Assembly (NCBI GenBank): GCA_964404445.1
Contig: CAYOJW010000002.1
Span: forward strand, 558,001-622,000
DNA from: UBA2336 sp964404445
Lineage (GTDB): Bacteria > Bacteroidota > Bacteroidia > Cytophagales > Cyclobacteriaceae
DNA: 64,000 nucleotides
Direction of reading: 5' to 3'
In this document: piece after piece, positions 51,321 to 57,729 of the stretch
Layout of the letters: every line of letters starts with the position of its first letter
Position numbering within the stretch: position 1 is the first letter of the stretch
Program-made: the position numbers and the translations under genes
The notes under the pieces: model-generated
Told to the model about the DNA's origin: nothing
The model's input: the letters and a program-made list of their open reading frames with translations, nothing else
Databases searched by the model: none

Positions 51321-51373
51321 GGACTCCGGAGGAGTCCTGAGGTTTGTAGCGTAAATTTTTACGCTACAAACCT
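51321..51373. repeat. Pair of perfect inverted repeats in the creD-vapB gap
   Basis: GGACTCC and GGAGTCC (51321-51337) form a small hairpin. Immediately after it, AGGTTTGTAGCGTAAA, a TT spacer and TTTACGCTACAAACCT (51340-51373) form a 16-bp perfect inverted repeat. Neither has a T-run after it on either strand that would make a classical terminator. Together they fill a third of the 150-bp gap, and a GGTCGCTAACGCAGACC-like sequence follows. Confidence 0.65.
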
Positions 51374-51461
51374 GCGACCCTGCATTGCAAATGTGTACCT
51401 GTGAAGCGTGGAGGTCGCTAACGCAGACCCCGAAGACAAAAAAATTGCTTAACTTACCTGC

Positions 51462-51644
51462 ATGGTTACCAAAGAAGAGTTGAAAAAAGAAGTGGACAAA
51501 CTGCCAGACAATTTACTGGAAACAGTTTATACATTGTTAAAAAACCTGGCGCTGCCTCCTAAAAAAGAAGCTAAAGAATGGACAGACAGGGATTTCAAGG
51601 GCAAGTTGGATCATACCGATATTCGTACTACCGCGTATGAGTAA
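51462..51644 (+). CDS. VapB-type antitoxin
   Basis: This 60-residue protein begins MVTKEELKKEVDKLPDNLLETVYTLLK and ends in a charged tail, as expected for the DNA-binding and toxin-wrapping parts of a short antitoxin. It overlaps the PIN-domain toxin gene by eight bases. No DNA-binding fold (AbrB or MazE type) can be distinguished by eye, and no exact family can be named; the assignment rests on size, overlap and the downstream PIN gene. Confidence 0.72.
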   Translation: MVTKEELKKEVDKLPDNLLETVYTLLKNLALPPKKEAKEWTDRDFKGKLDHTDIRTTAYE

Positions 51645-52053
51645 ACTGTTGATTGATACCAATGTTCTTGTTTATTTAAAAGACACTTCTTCCGTTTTTC
51701 ACGAGGCGTCTGTCAGGCTTTTTAAAGGGAACCATCAGTTTTATACTACTTCCAAAAATTTATCTGAATATTATGCAGTGGTTACCAAAGGCGAAACCCC
51801 GCTGTTGGCTCCGCAAGAAGCCCTCCATGATATAACCGAGTTTGCATTGTACTGCACCGTTCTGTACCCGACATTATTAAGTCAGCAAAAATTATCCGAA
51901 CTCATAGAAAAACATCAGCCAAAAGGGCTTAAGGTTCATGATTTCGAAATTGCTTCCATAGCTTTAGTAAGCGGTGTACTTAACATTGCAACTTTTAACC
52001 ATGGCGATTTTCAACGAATTACAGGAGTAGAGGTTACCGTACCGACACGATAA
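51637..52053 (+). CDS. VapC-type PIN-domain toxin
   Basis: This 138-residue protein is a PIN-domain ribonuclease and probable toxin. The acidic site starts with D7 in MSKLLIDTNVLVYLKD, continues with E at about residue 44 (KNLSEYYAVV) and ends with D in LKVHDFEIA and D in ATFNHGDFQRI, all in the expected order. It would cut tRNA or rRNA when free of antitoxin. It overlaps its antitoxin gene by eight bases. The operator is not clear; the inverted repeats at 51321-51373 lie upstream of the antitoxin but are not typical VapBC sites. Confidence 0.9.
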   Translation: MSKLLIDTNVLVYLKDTSSVFHEASVRLFKGNHQFYTTSKNLSEYYAVVTKGETPLLAPQEALHDITEFALYCTVLYPTLLSQQKLSELIEKHQPKGLKVHDFEIASIALVSGVLNIATFNHGDFQRITGVEVTVPTR

Positions 52054-52126
52054 GAGAAATCTTTCTGGTTATTCCTTAATCTCAAACCTGATGTTTCAGC
52101 AGGGAAAGCACAGCGATACTCACAAA

Positions 52127-52160
52127 AACAAACCCCCGACATTTCTGCCGGGGGTTTGTT
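52127..52160. terminator. Symmetric Rho-independent terminator between vapC and pruA
   Basis: AACAAACCCCCG and CGGGGGTTTGTT form a 12-bp stem around ACATTTCTGC. It is flanked by A- and T-rich DNA on both sides and could stop both converging transcripts. Confidence 0.85.
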
Positions 52161-52161
52161 A

Positions 52162-53793
52162 TTATTCCTTATCCAAAAACGGATAGCGGTAATCGGTTGG
52201 CGGAACAAATGTCTCTTTAATGGTGCGCAGGGAAGTCCAGCGCAACAGGTTTACTTTTGCTCCGGCCTTATCGTTCGTGCCCGATCCACGCGCACCGCCA
52301 AAAGGCTGCTGGCCTACAACAGCACCGGTTGGTTTGTCGTTGATGTAAAAATTACCGGCCGATTGTGTCAGCTTCTTCGTTGCTATCTCAATCGCATACC
52401 GGTCTTTGGCAATGATCGATCCTGTTAAAGCATACGGTGATGTGCTATCGACTAACTCCAATGTCTTTTCAAAATCTTTCGGTTCGTACACATAAATGGT
52501 TAATACCGGCCCGAAAATTTCTTCGCACATGGTAACGGATGCCGGATCGGTTGTGACAATAACGGTAGGTTCGATAAAATAACCGGTCGATTTATCGTAT
52601 TTGCCCCCGGCTATGATTTCGTTTTTCGCATTCGACCTCGCTTTCTCGATATACCCGGTAATGGAATCGAAAGCCTTTTCATCAATTACCGCATTAATGA
52701 AGTTGCCGAAATCTTCGGTAGGCCCCATCTTAAATGTGCTGAGGTCTTCCAGCAAATACTTCTTCACATCGTTCCACAAGTTTGAAGGAATGTATGCACG
52801 CGAGGCGGCCGAACATTTTTGCCCCTGGTATTCAAACGCTCCGCGCGACAGTGCTGTTGATACTTCTTTGGCGTTGGCGCTTGGGTGCACCATCACAAAA
52901 TCTTTTCCTCCGGTTTCGCCCACAATGCGCGGGTAGCTTTTGTACTTATGAATGTTTGCGCCAATGGTTTTCCACATATTCTGGAATACACCGGTGCTGC
53001 CGGTAAAGTGAATGCCAGCAAAATCTTTATGATTGAAAATTACTTCGCCTGCAACAGGGCCGCTAACATATACTAAGTTAATCACACCATCCGGAAGACC
53101 GGCCTCTTTCAGCACTTCCATGATTACGTTGGCGGCATAGATTTGTGTGTTCGATGGTTTCCACACTACCGTGTTGCCCATCATGGCCACACACGTTGGC
53201 AAATTACCTGCGATAGCCGTGAAGTTGAAAGGCGTAAGCGCAAATACAAATCCCTCTAACGGACGGTACTCAATTCTGTTCCAAATGCCCGGTGACGACT
53301 CAGGTTGTTCGCTGTAAATCTCGCTCATGAAATGCACGTTAAACCGCAGGAAGTCGATCAGCTCACAAGCCGAATCGATCTCAGCCTGAAACGCATTTTT
53401 CGATTGCCCCAACATGGTAGCGGCATTCATCTTATAACGGTACGGGCCTGCCAGCAACTCGGCCGCTTTCAAAAATATGCTTGCGCGATATTCCCAACTC
53501 AAATTCGCCCATTGCTCTTTGGCCTTCAACGCTGCCGCGATGGCTTGCTCTACATGGCTTTTGTCGCCTTCGTGAAAATAACCTAAAGTATGTTTATGAT
53601 CGTGTGGCGGACTTAACCGCGCTTTCTTTCCGGTGCGTACTTCTTCACCGCCAATGTACATCGGTACATCAACTTCTTTGCTACGGCCTTCGGCCAACGC
53701 CTGTTTTAACAACTGGCGCTCTTTTGAGCCGGGCGCATACGATAATACGGATTCGTTTTTAGGGAAGGGAACTTTATAAAAAGCGTTTGACAT
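52162..53793 (-). CDS. pruA: L-glutamate gamma-semialdehyde dehydrogenase (delta-1-pyrroline-5-carboxylate dehydrogenase)
   Basis: This 543-residue enzyme uses NAD+ to oxidise glutamate semialdehyde to glutamate in proline and arginine degradation. It opens MSNAFYKVPFPKNESVLSYAPGS, a hallmark of this subgroup. Motifs are FNFTAIAGNLPT, VVWKPSNTQIYAA, GETGGKDFVMVHPS (catalytic E) and YQGQKCSAASRAY (catalytic C). EIFGPVLTIYVY and QPFGGARGSGTNDKAG follow. No proline dehydrogenase gene is adjacent here. Its neighbours are a YjjG-type phosphatase and an ArsR regulator upstream on the same strand, spaced 32 bp apart. Confidence 0.97.
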   Translation of the reverse strand: MSNAFYKVPFPKNESVLSYAPGSKERQLLKQALAEGRSKEVDVPMYIGGEEVRTGKKARLSPPHDHKHTLGYFHEGDKSHVEQAIAAALKAKEQWANLSWEYRASIFLKAAELLAGPYRYKMNAATMLGQSKNAFQAEIDSACELIDFLRFNVHFMSEIYSEQPESSPGIWNRIEYRPLEGFVFALTPFNFTAIAGNLPTCVAMMGNTVVWKPSNTQIYAANVIMEVLKEAGLPDGVINLVYVSGPVAGEVIFNHKDFAGIHFTGSTGVFQNMWKTIGANIHKYKSYPRIVGETGGKDFVMVHPSANAKEVSTALSRGAFEYQGQKCSAASRAYIPSNLWNDVKKYLLEDLSTFKMGPTEDFGNFINAVIDEKAFDSITGYIEKARSNAKNEIIAGGKYDKSTGYFIEPTVIVTTDPASVTMCEEIFGPVLTIYVYEPKDFEKTLELVDSTSPYALTGSIIAKDRYAIEIATKKLTQSAGNFYINDKPTGAVVGQQPFGGARGSGTNDKAGAKVNLLRWTSLRTIKETFVPPTDYRYPFLDKE

Positions 53794-53825
53794 ATTGAAT
53801 GATTATTTGAGGACTGTAAAATTAA

Positions 53826-54539
53826 TTAAAGAAGCTTACAAAGTTCGTGCAGGTGATGGATTTCTGCGTGCACTACGGCATTATGCCGCTGTTGTTCAAC
53901 ATTATAATAAACACTGTCGATAGCAGCCTGCCGCGCACCGCCAATATCGGTAATTAAGTTATCGCCAATCATCAACGCCTGCGGACTTGAAACGCTATTC
54001 TTTGCCAGGGTGTATTCAAAAATTTCTTTTGACGGTTTTTTGTGTCCGGCAGCCTGCGAGGTAACGATGTGATCGAAGTAGCGGTGCAACCCTCCGGCTG
54101 TCAATTTGGTATGTTGGATTTCTTCAAAGCCATTGGTAATGATAGACAGCTTGTATTTTCCCGACAGGTATTCGAGTGTTTGTATAGCACCGGGCATCAG
54201 GTTTGCCTTTTGCGGGCAGGTGTACAGATACTCATGCGAAATTTCGGCACAAAGTTCTGGTTCGTAGGCATCGAATGTCTGTAAAATCTGTTTGAAGCGT
54301 TCGGCACGGATTACCTCACTGCCTATTTTACCCGCATCGTACAATACCCAGAGTTCGGTATTCACACGTTTAAACTCCTGTACGAAACTGTTTTCGTTCG
54401 GCACACCTTTTTCCGCCAGAGCGTGTGCTGTATAAAGTTCCGCCAGGGTTTCTTTCGAATTGGTTTCGTAGTCCCACAACGTGTGGTCAAGGTCAAAGAA
54501 AATACAGGTATATCGGTCTTTCCGTAATGTCTTGTTCAT
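53826..54539 (-). CDS. HAD-family nucleotidase, YjjG type
   Basis: This 237-residue HAD phosphatase matches the YjjG pyrimidine 5'-nucleotidases, which remove phosphate from (non-canonical) nucleotides. Visible motifs are FFDLDHTLWDYETN (motif I, nucleophile Asp), SIITNGFEEIQ (motif II), GHKKPSKEIFEYTL (motif III Lys) and MIGDNLITDIGGARQ (motif IV). The C-terminus ends HHLHELCKLL. It starts 12 bp after the ArsR gene stop, in the order ArsR, YjjG, pruA on the minus strand. Confidence 0.9.
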   Translation of the reverse strand: MNKTLRKDRYTCIFFDLDHTLWDYETNSKETLAELYTAHALAEKGVPNENSFVQEFKRVNTELWVLYDAGKIGSEVIRAERFKQILQTFDAYEPELCAEISHEYLYTCPQKANLMPGAIQTLEYLSGKYKLSIITNGFEEIQHTKLTAGGLHRYFDHIVTSQAAGHKKPSKEIFEYTLAKNSVSSPQALMIGDNLITDIGGARQAAIDSVYYNVEQQRHNAVVHAEIHHLHELCKLL

Positions 54540-54551
54540 ATTCGTTTAAGC

Positions 54552-54941
54552 TCAAAGCTGTTTACGCCAGCCCTCCTGCTGCATTTTATTGATGGCCAGT
54601 TCGCGGTTAGAGTACAGCGTTCTGTAAAGCTGGAGGTCTTTTTCTAACTGCTGATCTTTTTGTAAGAACTGAAAAATCTGTTTAATAATTTCATACACTT
54701 CATCTTTTACCTGGTAAAAAACCCAGTGATTATACCTGCGTGATGTTAAAATACCGGCATTTTTTAAATAAATAAGATGCCGCGATGTTTTCGCTTGTGT
54801 GAAGCCTAATATTTGTTCGAGATCGGTAATGCACATTTCACCGTTGGTAAAAATCAGGTTTAAAATGCGCAGGCGCGATTCATCTGCGCAAGCTTTAAAG
54901 ATTTGCGATCCTAACAAAAGGTTGAAGTTTTTTAACCGCAT
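54552..54941 (-). CDS. ArsR-family transcriptional regulator
   Basis: This 129-residue regulator has a winged helix of the ArsR type: ADESRLRILNLIFTNGEMCITDLEQILGFTQAKTSRHLIYLKNAGILTSRRYNHWVFYQVKD. The usual metal motif (CxC of ArsR) is not obvious; the recognition helix reads TQAKTSRHLIYL. A coiled-coil-like C-terminus follows. Because the YjjG-type nucleotidase gene is 12 bp downstream, it may control it, but the ligand is unknown. A TACCTTTG box lies upstream. Confidence 0.88.
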   Translation of the reverse strand: MRLKNFNLLLGSQIFKACADESRLRILNLIFTNGEMCITDLEQILGFTQAKTSRHLIYLKNAGILTSRRYNHWVFYQVKDEVYEIIKQIFQFLQKDQQLEKDLQLYRTLYSNRELAINKMQQEGWRKQL

Positions 54942-54969
54942 ATATAAACTTTACCGGTATTTGAACCAT

Positions 54970-54977
54970 CAAAGGTA
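54970..54977 (-). promoter_or_regulatory. Candidate minus-7 box for the ArsR gene
   Basis: The minus strand reads TACCTTTG, a TANNTTTG match 28 bases before the ATG. The TTTG element is not clear. Confidence 0.4.
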
Positions 54978-55007
54978 TTGAAATTAGGCACTTATCGGGG
55001 TTATCCT

Positions 55008-55015
55008 TATTTTTG
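55008..55015 (+). promoter_or_regulatory. Candidate minus-7 box for the carboxypeptidase-regulatory-like gene
   Basis: The plus strand reads TATTTTTG, a TANNTTTG match 31 bases before the GTG start. No TTTG box is seen upstream at normal spacing. Confidence 0.4.
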
Positions 55016-55046
55016 AACGCCCCGAAATTATTAAAAGTTGGTTCAC

Positions 55047-55685
55047 GTGAAGAAATCGCATTTTTTTTGGATTCTATGCATCGTAATGGTGTGCGGCATT
55101 AGTCAGGCTTCGTTAGCCCAGCAAAAACAAAGAAAGGTGATCCAACTATCGGGTGTGGTGTTAGACTCCGACACCTTAAAAAGTATGTTGCCGGGGGTAA
55201 ACGTATATGTACCCAAAGCCGGACGCGGAACAAACACCAACGCACTGGGTTTTTTTTCACTGCCCGTGCTTGTAGGCGATAGCGTAGTGTTGAGTTATGT
55301 AGGCTACGAACGCCAGTATTACATTGTGCCCGACCACACCAGCGAATACCTGACCATTGTTGTGCAATTACAGCAAGATGTTACTTACTTAACCGAAGTA
55401 GTGATCACACCCTTCCCTACCGAAGAGATATTTAAAGAAGCCGTGCTGGCGTTGAACATCCCTACGGAAGACCAGAGCATTGACCGTAAAAACATAAACC
55501 AGGATTTGCTTATGCTGATGTTGAAAACCACTCCGATGGACGGGCGCGCCAACCAGCAATATGCCCTAAGCCAGTGGTCGGCCGCCCAGGGCGGGCAATA
55601 CATGCCTGTAACCAACCCGTTGTTCAACGTTTTTAACTGGGCCAGGTTTTTCCGCTCGTTAAATCAGGATAAGAAGAAAAAGTAG
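55047..55685 (+). CDS. Exported protein with carboxypeptidase-regulatory-like beta domain
   Basis: This protein of about 212 residues has a signal peptide (MKKSHFFWILCIVMVCGISQASLAQ) and a transthyretin-like beta domain: VIQLSGVVLDSDTLKSMLPGVNVYVPKAGRGTNTNALGFFSLPV, typical of carboxypeptidase-regulatory modules. A TYLTEVVITPFPTEEIFKEA segment follows, as in the linker to a TonB receptor plug, but the protein ends without plug or barrel. It could be a truncated receptor or a stand-alone periplasmic adaptor. The start codon GTG at 55047 is chosen over a TTG three codons earlier because it begins exactly at the signal peptide. Confidence 0.78.
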   Translation: MKKSHFFWILCIVMVCGISQASLAQQKQRKVIQLSGVVLDSDTLKSMLPGVNVYVPKAGRGTNTNALGFFSLPVLVGDSVVLSYVGYERQYYIVPDHTSEYLTIVVQLQQDVTYLTEVVITPFPTEEIFKEAVLALNIPTEDQSIDRKNINQDLLMLMLKTTPMDGRANQQYALSQWSAAQGGQYMPVTNPLFNVFNWARFFRSLNQDKKKK

Positions 55686-55750
55686 GGACAAAGCTTTTCG
55701 CTTTTTTGACGGGGATATTCAAATTGTTTATACTTGCAGCCAAATTAATT

Positions 55751-55828
55751 CGAGGTGTAGCGCAGCCCGGTTAGCGCACCACGTTAGGGACGTGGGGGTC
55801 GGAAGTTCGAATCTTCTCACCTCGACCA
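55751..55828 (+). tRNA. tRNA-Pro (AGG), with encoded CCA
   Basis: The cloverleaf is complete: acceptor CGAGGTG pairs with CACCTCG, D arm GCGC/GCGC, anticodon stem CCACG/CGTGG, loop TTAGGGA (anticodon AGG, positions 55786-55788), variable region GGGTC, T arm GGAAG/CTTCT with TTCGAAT. The discriminator is A and CCA is encoded at 55826-55828. The C1-G72 pair and A73 match proline tRNAs. An A at the wobble position is unusual for a bacterial proline tRNA. Confidence 0.9.
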
Positions 55829-55835
55829 ACAGAAA

Positions 55836-55870
55836 GAAAAGGATTGTGCAGAAAACGCGCAGTCCTTTTC
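55836..55870 (+). terminator. Hairpin after tRNA-Pro (AGG)
   Basis: GAAAAGGA and TCCTTTTC pair in an imperfect hairpin with inner GC/GC, followed by TCATAATAAT. It lies seven bases after the encoded CCA. The run of T after it is weak. Confidence 0.65.
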
Positions 55871-55907
55871 TCATAATAATTCATCATGTTTTGAGTCTTA
55901 GTTTTTT

Positions 55908-55962
55908 CGGGATGTAGCGCAGCCCGGTAGCGCGTCCCGACAGGTCGGGAAGGCCGTGGGTT
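55908..55962 (+). pseudogene. Truncated tRNA-Pro copy (5' part, no 3' end)
   Basis: The first 27 bases (CGGGATGTAGCGCAGCCCGG, TAGCGCG) are identical to the start of the intact tRNA-Pro at 56239. The anticodon arm is replaced by a perfect palindrome TCCCGAC/GTCGGGA with an AG loop, then AGGCCGTGGGTT matches again up to the T-loop. The rest (T arm 3' half and acceptor) is missing, so it cannot fold as a tRNA. It ends nine bases before the GIY-YIG start. Confidence 0.8.
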
Positions 55963-55971
55963 ATAAATAAG

Positions 55972-56235
55972 ATGAGTTACTACACCTACATTATTGAGTC
56001 AACCAAAAACCAGATGTGGTATTACGGCCATACTGATGATTTGAAAAGGCGCGTTAAAGAACACAATACCGGACAAAACAAATCAACGAAAAATAAAGGC
56101 CCGTGGGAATTAATTTTCGCAAGAGAATTTGAATCGAAACTCGAAGCTAATAGATTTGAACTTTTATTAAAGTCCCTGAGAAATAAAAACTATATCCAAA
56201 AAGAGTACAGTGCTTATTTCCTGACCAGAGAATAA
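55972..56235 (+). CDS. GIY-YIG nuclease-domain protein (URI/UvrC-like small family)
   Basis: This 87-residue protein is a lone GIY-YIG module, as in small UvrC-like URI proteins. It has YYTYIIESTKNQMWYYGHTDDLKRRVKEHNTGQN with the first Y-x(9-11)-Y-G and the R, then KGPWELIFAREFESKLEANRFELLLKS with the conserved E. It starts nine bases after a truncated tRNA-Pro copy and ends four bases before an intact tRNA-Pro. The direct repeat of the tRNA 5' part on both sides suggests a small inserted element. Such genes are common in Bacteroidota near tRNA genes by my recollection; the target sequence is unknown. Confidence 0.88.
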   Translation: MSYYTYIIESTKNQMWYYGHTDDLKRRVKEHNTGQNKSTKNKGPWELIFAREFESKLEANRFELLLKSLRNKNYIQKEYSAYFLTRE

Positions 56236-56238
56236 CTT

Positions 56239-56312
56239 CGGGATGTAGCGCAGCCCGGTAGCGCGCTTCGTTCGGGACGAAGAGGCCGTGGGTTCGAATC
56301 CCGCCATCCCGA
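56239..56312 (+). tRNA. tRNA-Pro (CGG)
   Basis: The cloverleaf is complete: acceptor CGGGATG pairs with CATCCCG, D arm GCGC/GCGC, anticodon stem CTTCG/CGAAG with loop TTCGGGA (anticodon CGG), T arm GTGGG/CCCGC with TTCGAAT, discriminator A. CCA is not encoded (the next bases are CTTC). It follows the GIY-YIG gene by three bases. Confidence 0.96.
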
Positions 56313-56333
56313 CTTCTCAAAACCTGTTACTAT

Positions 56334-56363
56334 AAAGCCGCCAATTATGTTTTGGTGGCTTTT
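56334..56363 (+). terminator. Hairpin after tRNA-Pro (CGG)
   Basis: AAAGCCGCCAA and TTGGTGGCTTT pair with one G-T wobble, followed by TTACTTTTT. It lies 21 bp after the tRNA. Confidence 0.7.
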
Positions 56364-56449
56364 ACTTTTTAGCCTTAGCTCCCCATATCGTTTCTTAATT
56401 TGTTTACCTTTAAGGTATAACTATCTACTCTACCCGAATCAATAAACCC

Positions 56450-57283
56450 ATGCACGTTCCCATCCCCACGGTACACCTGTTCGACAAGCTGGATGAGCAC
56501 CTCATCACGTTGCTAAGGTCGTTACGGGCCGAAGACTGGAACAAACCAACCTTAGCAAAGCTGTGGACGGTAAAAGATGTCGCCACGCACCTGTTGGATG
56601 GGAATATCCGTATGCTTTCGATGGTGCGCGATCATTTTTTTGGTACAACACCCGGTAACATTGAAAGCTACCAGGACCTGATAAATTTTTTAAACAAGCT
56701 AAATGCCGATTGGGTAACCGCCACGAAGCGGATGAGCCCTGCCGTATTAATTGAATTGTTAGCCGTAACCGGAAAAGAGTATTGCGAATGCATTAAAACA
56801 CTCGACCCGTTTGCACCCGCATTGTTTTCGGTAGCCTGGGCAGGGCAAACACAATCGCCAAACTGGTTTCACATGGCACGTGAATATACCGAGAAGTGGC
56901 ATCATCAACAGCAAATTCGTGAGGCAGTTCAAAAACCCGGATTGCTGCTGGAACGTGAGTTTTATTATCCACTTATCGATACGTTCATGCAGGCTCTTCC
57001 GCACGCTTACCGGAAGGTTGAGGCACAAGTTGGTCAGGCTGTTCAGGTTACGGTAACTTCCGATGCAGGGGGCGATTGGTTTTTGGTTTATGAAAAATCG
57101 TCATGGAAGTTAACCAAGAACAAGCCTGCAAACATTGATGCCGTTGTTACGCTGCATCCGGAAACAGCCTGGAAACTCTTTACCAACGCACTCAGCGGAA
57201 ATGAAGCACAAGCCCTGATAAAATTTACAGGAAACGAGGGTTTGGGCAGACCGATTCTTTCGATGTTAGCAGTAATGGCCTAA
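56450..57283 (+). CDS. DinB/maleylpyruvate-isomerase-N-terminal-like protein with SCP2-like C-terminus
   Basis: This 277-residue cytosolic protein resembles the DinB-fold family annotated as maleylpyruvate isomerase N-terminal domain. The first half has FDKLDEHLITLLRSLRAEDWNKPTLAKLWTVKDVATHLLDGNIRML with the likely metal histidine, and EYTEKWHHQQQIREAV with two more candidate histidines. The last 70 residues (TVTSDAGGDWFLVYEKSSWKLTKN ... ALIKFTGNEGLGRPILSMLAVMA) resemble an SCP2-like domain. In actinobacteria related proteins use mycothiol; here bacillithiol or another thiol is possible. Function is inferred only by family. Confidence 0.8.
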   Translation: MHVPIPTVHLFDKLDEHLITLLRSLRAEDWNKPTLAKLWTVKDVATHLLDGNIRMLSMVRDHFFGTTPGNIESYQDLINFLNKLNADWVTATKRMSPAVLIELLAVTGKEYCECIKTLDPFAPALFSVAWAGQTQSPNWFHMAREYTEKWHHQQQIREAVQKPGLLLEREFYYPLIDTFMQALPHAYRKVEAQVGQAVQVTVTSDAGGDWFLVYEKSSWKLTKNKPANIDAVVTLHPETAWKLFTNALSGNEAQALIKFTGNEGLGRPILSMLAVMA

Positions 57284-57430
57284 TAAAAATTGGCATTGCT
57301 GAAATTTACAGACACGATAACAAACAACTACCCGGAAAACCCTAAGCAAATTCGTTTTTACAAGAAGAATAATTTGTTTGTCGCACACTTTCTATGGAGA
57401 ATCGAATTTCTTAAATATCTTTGCCTGCTC

Positions 57431-57504
57431 GGGGGATTAGCTCATTTGGCTAGAGCGCTTCGCTGGCAGTGAAGAGGTGATCGGTTCGAATCCGATATTC
57501 TCCA
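57431..57504 (+). tRNA. tRNA-Ala (GGC)
   Basis: The acceptor GGGGGAT pairs with ATTCTCC through two G-T wobbles. D arm GCTC/GAGC, anticodon stem CTTCG/TGAAG with loop CTGGCAG (anticodon GGC) and T arm ATCGG/CCGAT with TTCGAAT are complete. Discriminator A. CCA is not encoded. A short open reading frame overlapping it is not real. Confidence 0.95.
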
Positions 57505-57507
57505 CAC

Positions 57508-57533
57508 AAAGTCCGTTTCAAGCGGACTTTTTT
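57508..57533 (+). terminator. Rho-independent terminator after tRNA-Ala
   Basis: AAAGTCCG and CGGACTTT pair around TTTCAAG and six T follow. It starts four bases after the tRNA. Confidence 0.85.
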
Positions 57534-57624
57534 CATTTATATCCTCACAAAAGCCAAAATTACCTTCCAAAAGGTTTTATAGCTTTTAACAAAAACCCCT
57601 GATACCCTAATGAGGCGATTCACC

Positions 57625-57632
57625 TACATTTG
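57625..57632 (+). promoter_or_regulatory. Candidate minus-7 box for the large outer-membrane protein gene
   Basis: TACATTTG matches TANNTTTG and lies 98 bases before the chosen ATG, which would leave a long leader. I saw nothing else in the 196-bp gap after the tRNA-Ala terminator. Confidence 0.4.
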
Positions 57633-57729
57633 CGCGCTTAACTCACTGAAAGAAAGGTTAATTAACGTTAACAGGTGTAACCATTAACTGCATTTCGGGG
57701 TTGGCATAAAAGTGATACAAAACCTGAAA

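Noticed and set aside
55047..55685. Frameshifted TonB receptor
   Set aside because: After the stop no plug or barrel sequence continues in another frame; a hairpin and tRNA genes follow. A truncated origin is possible but a frameshift is not supported.
57290..57472. Short open frame before and across tRNA-Ala
   Set aside because: It overlaps the tRNA gene, has no family match and looks like chance.
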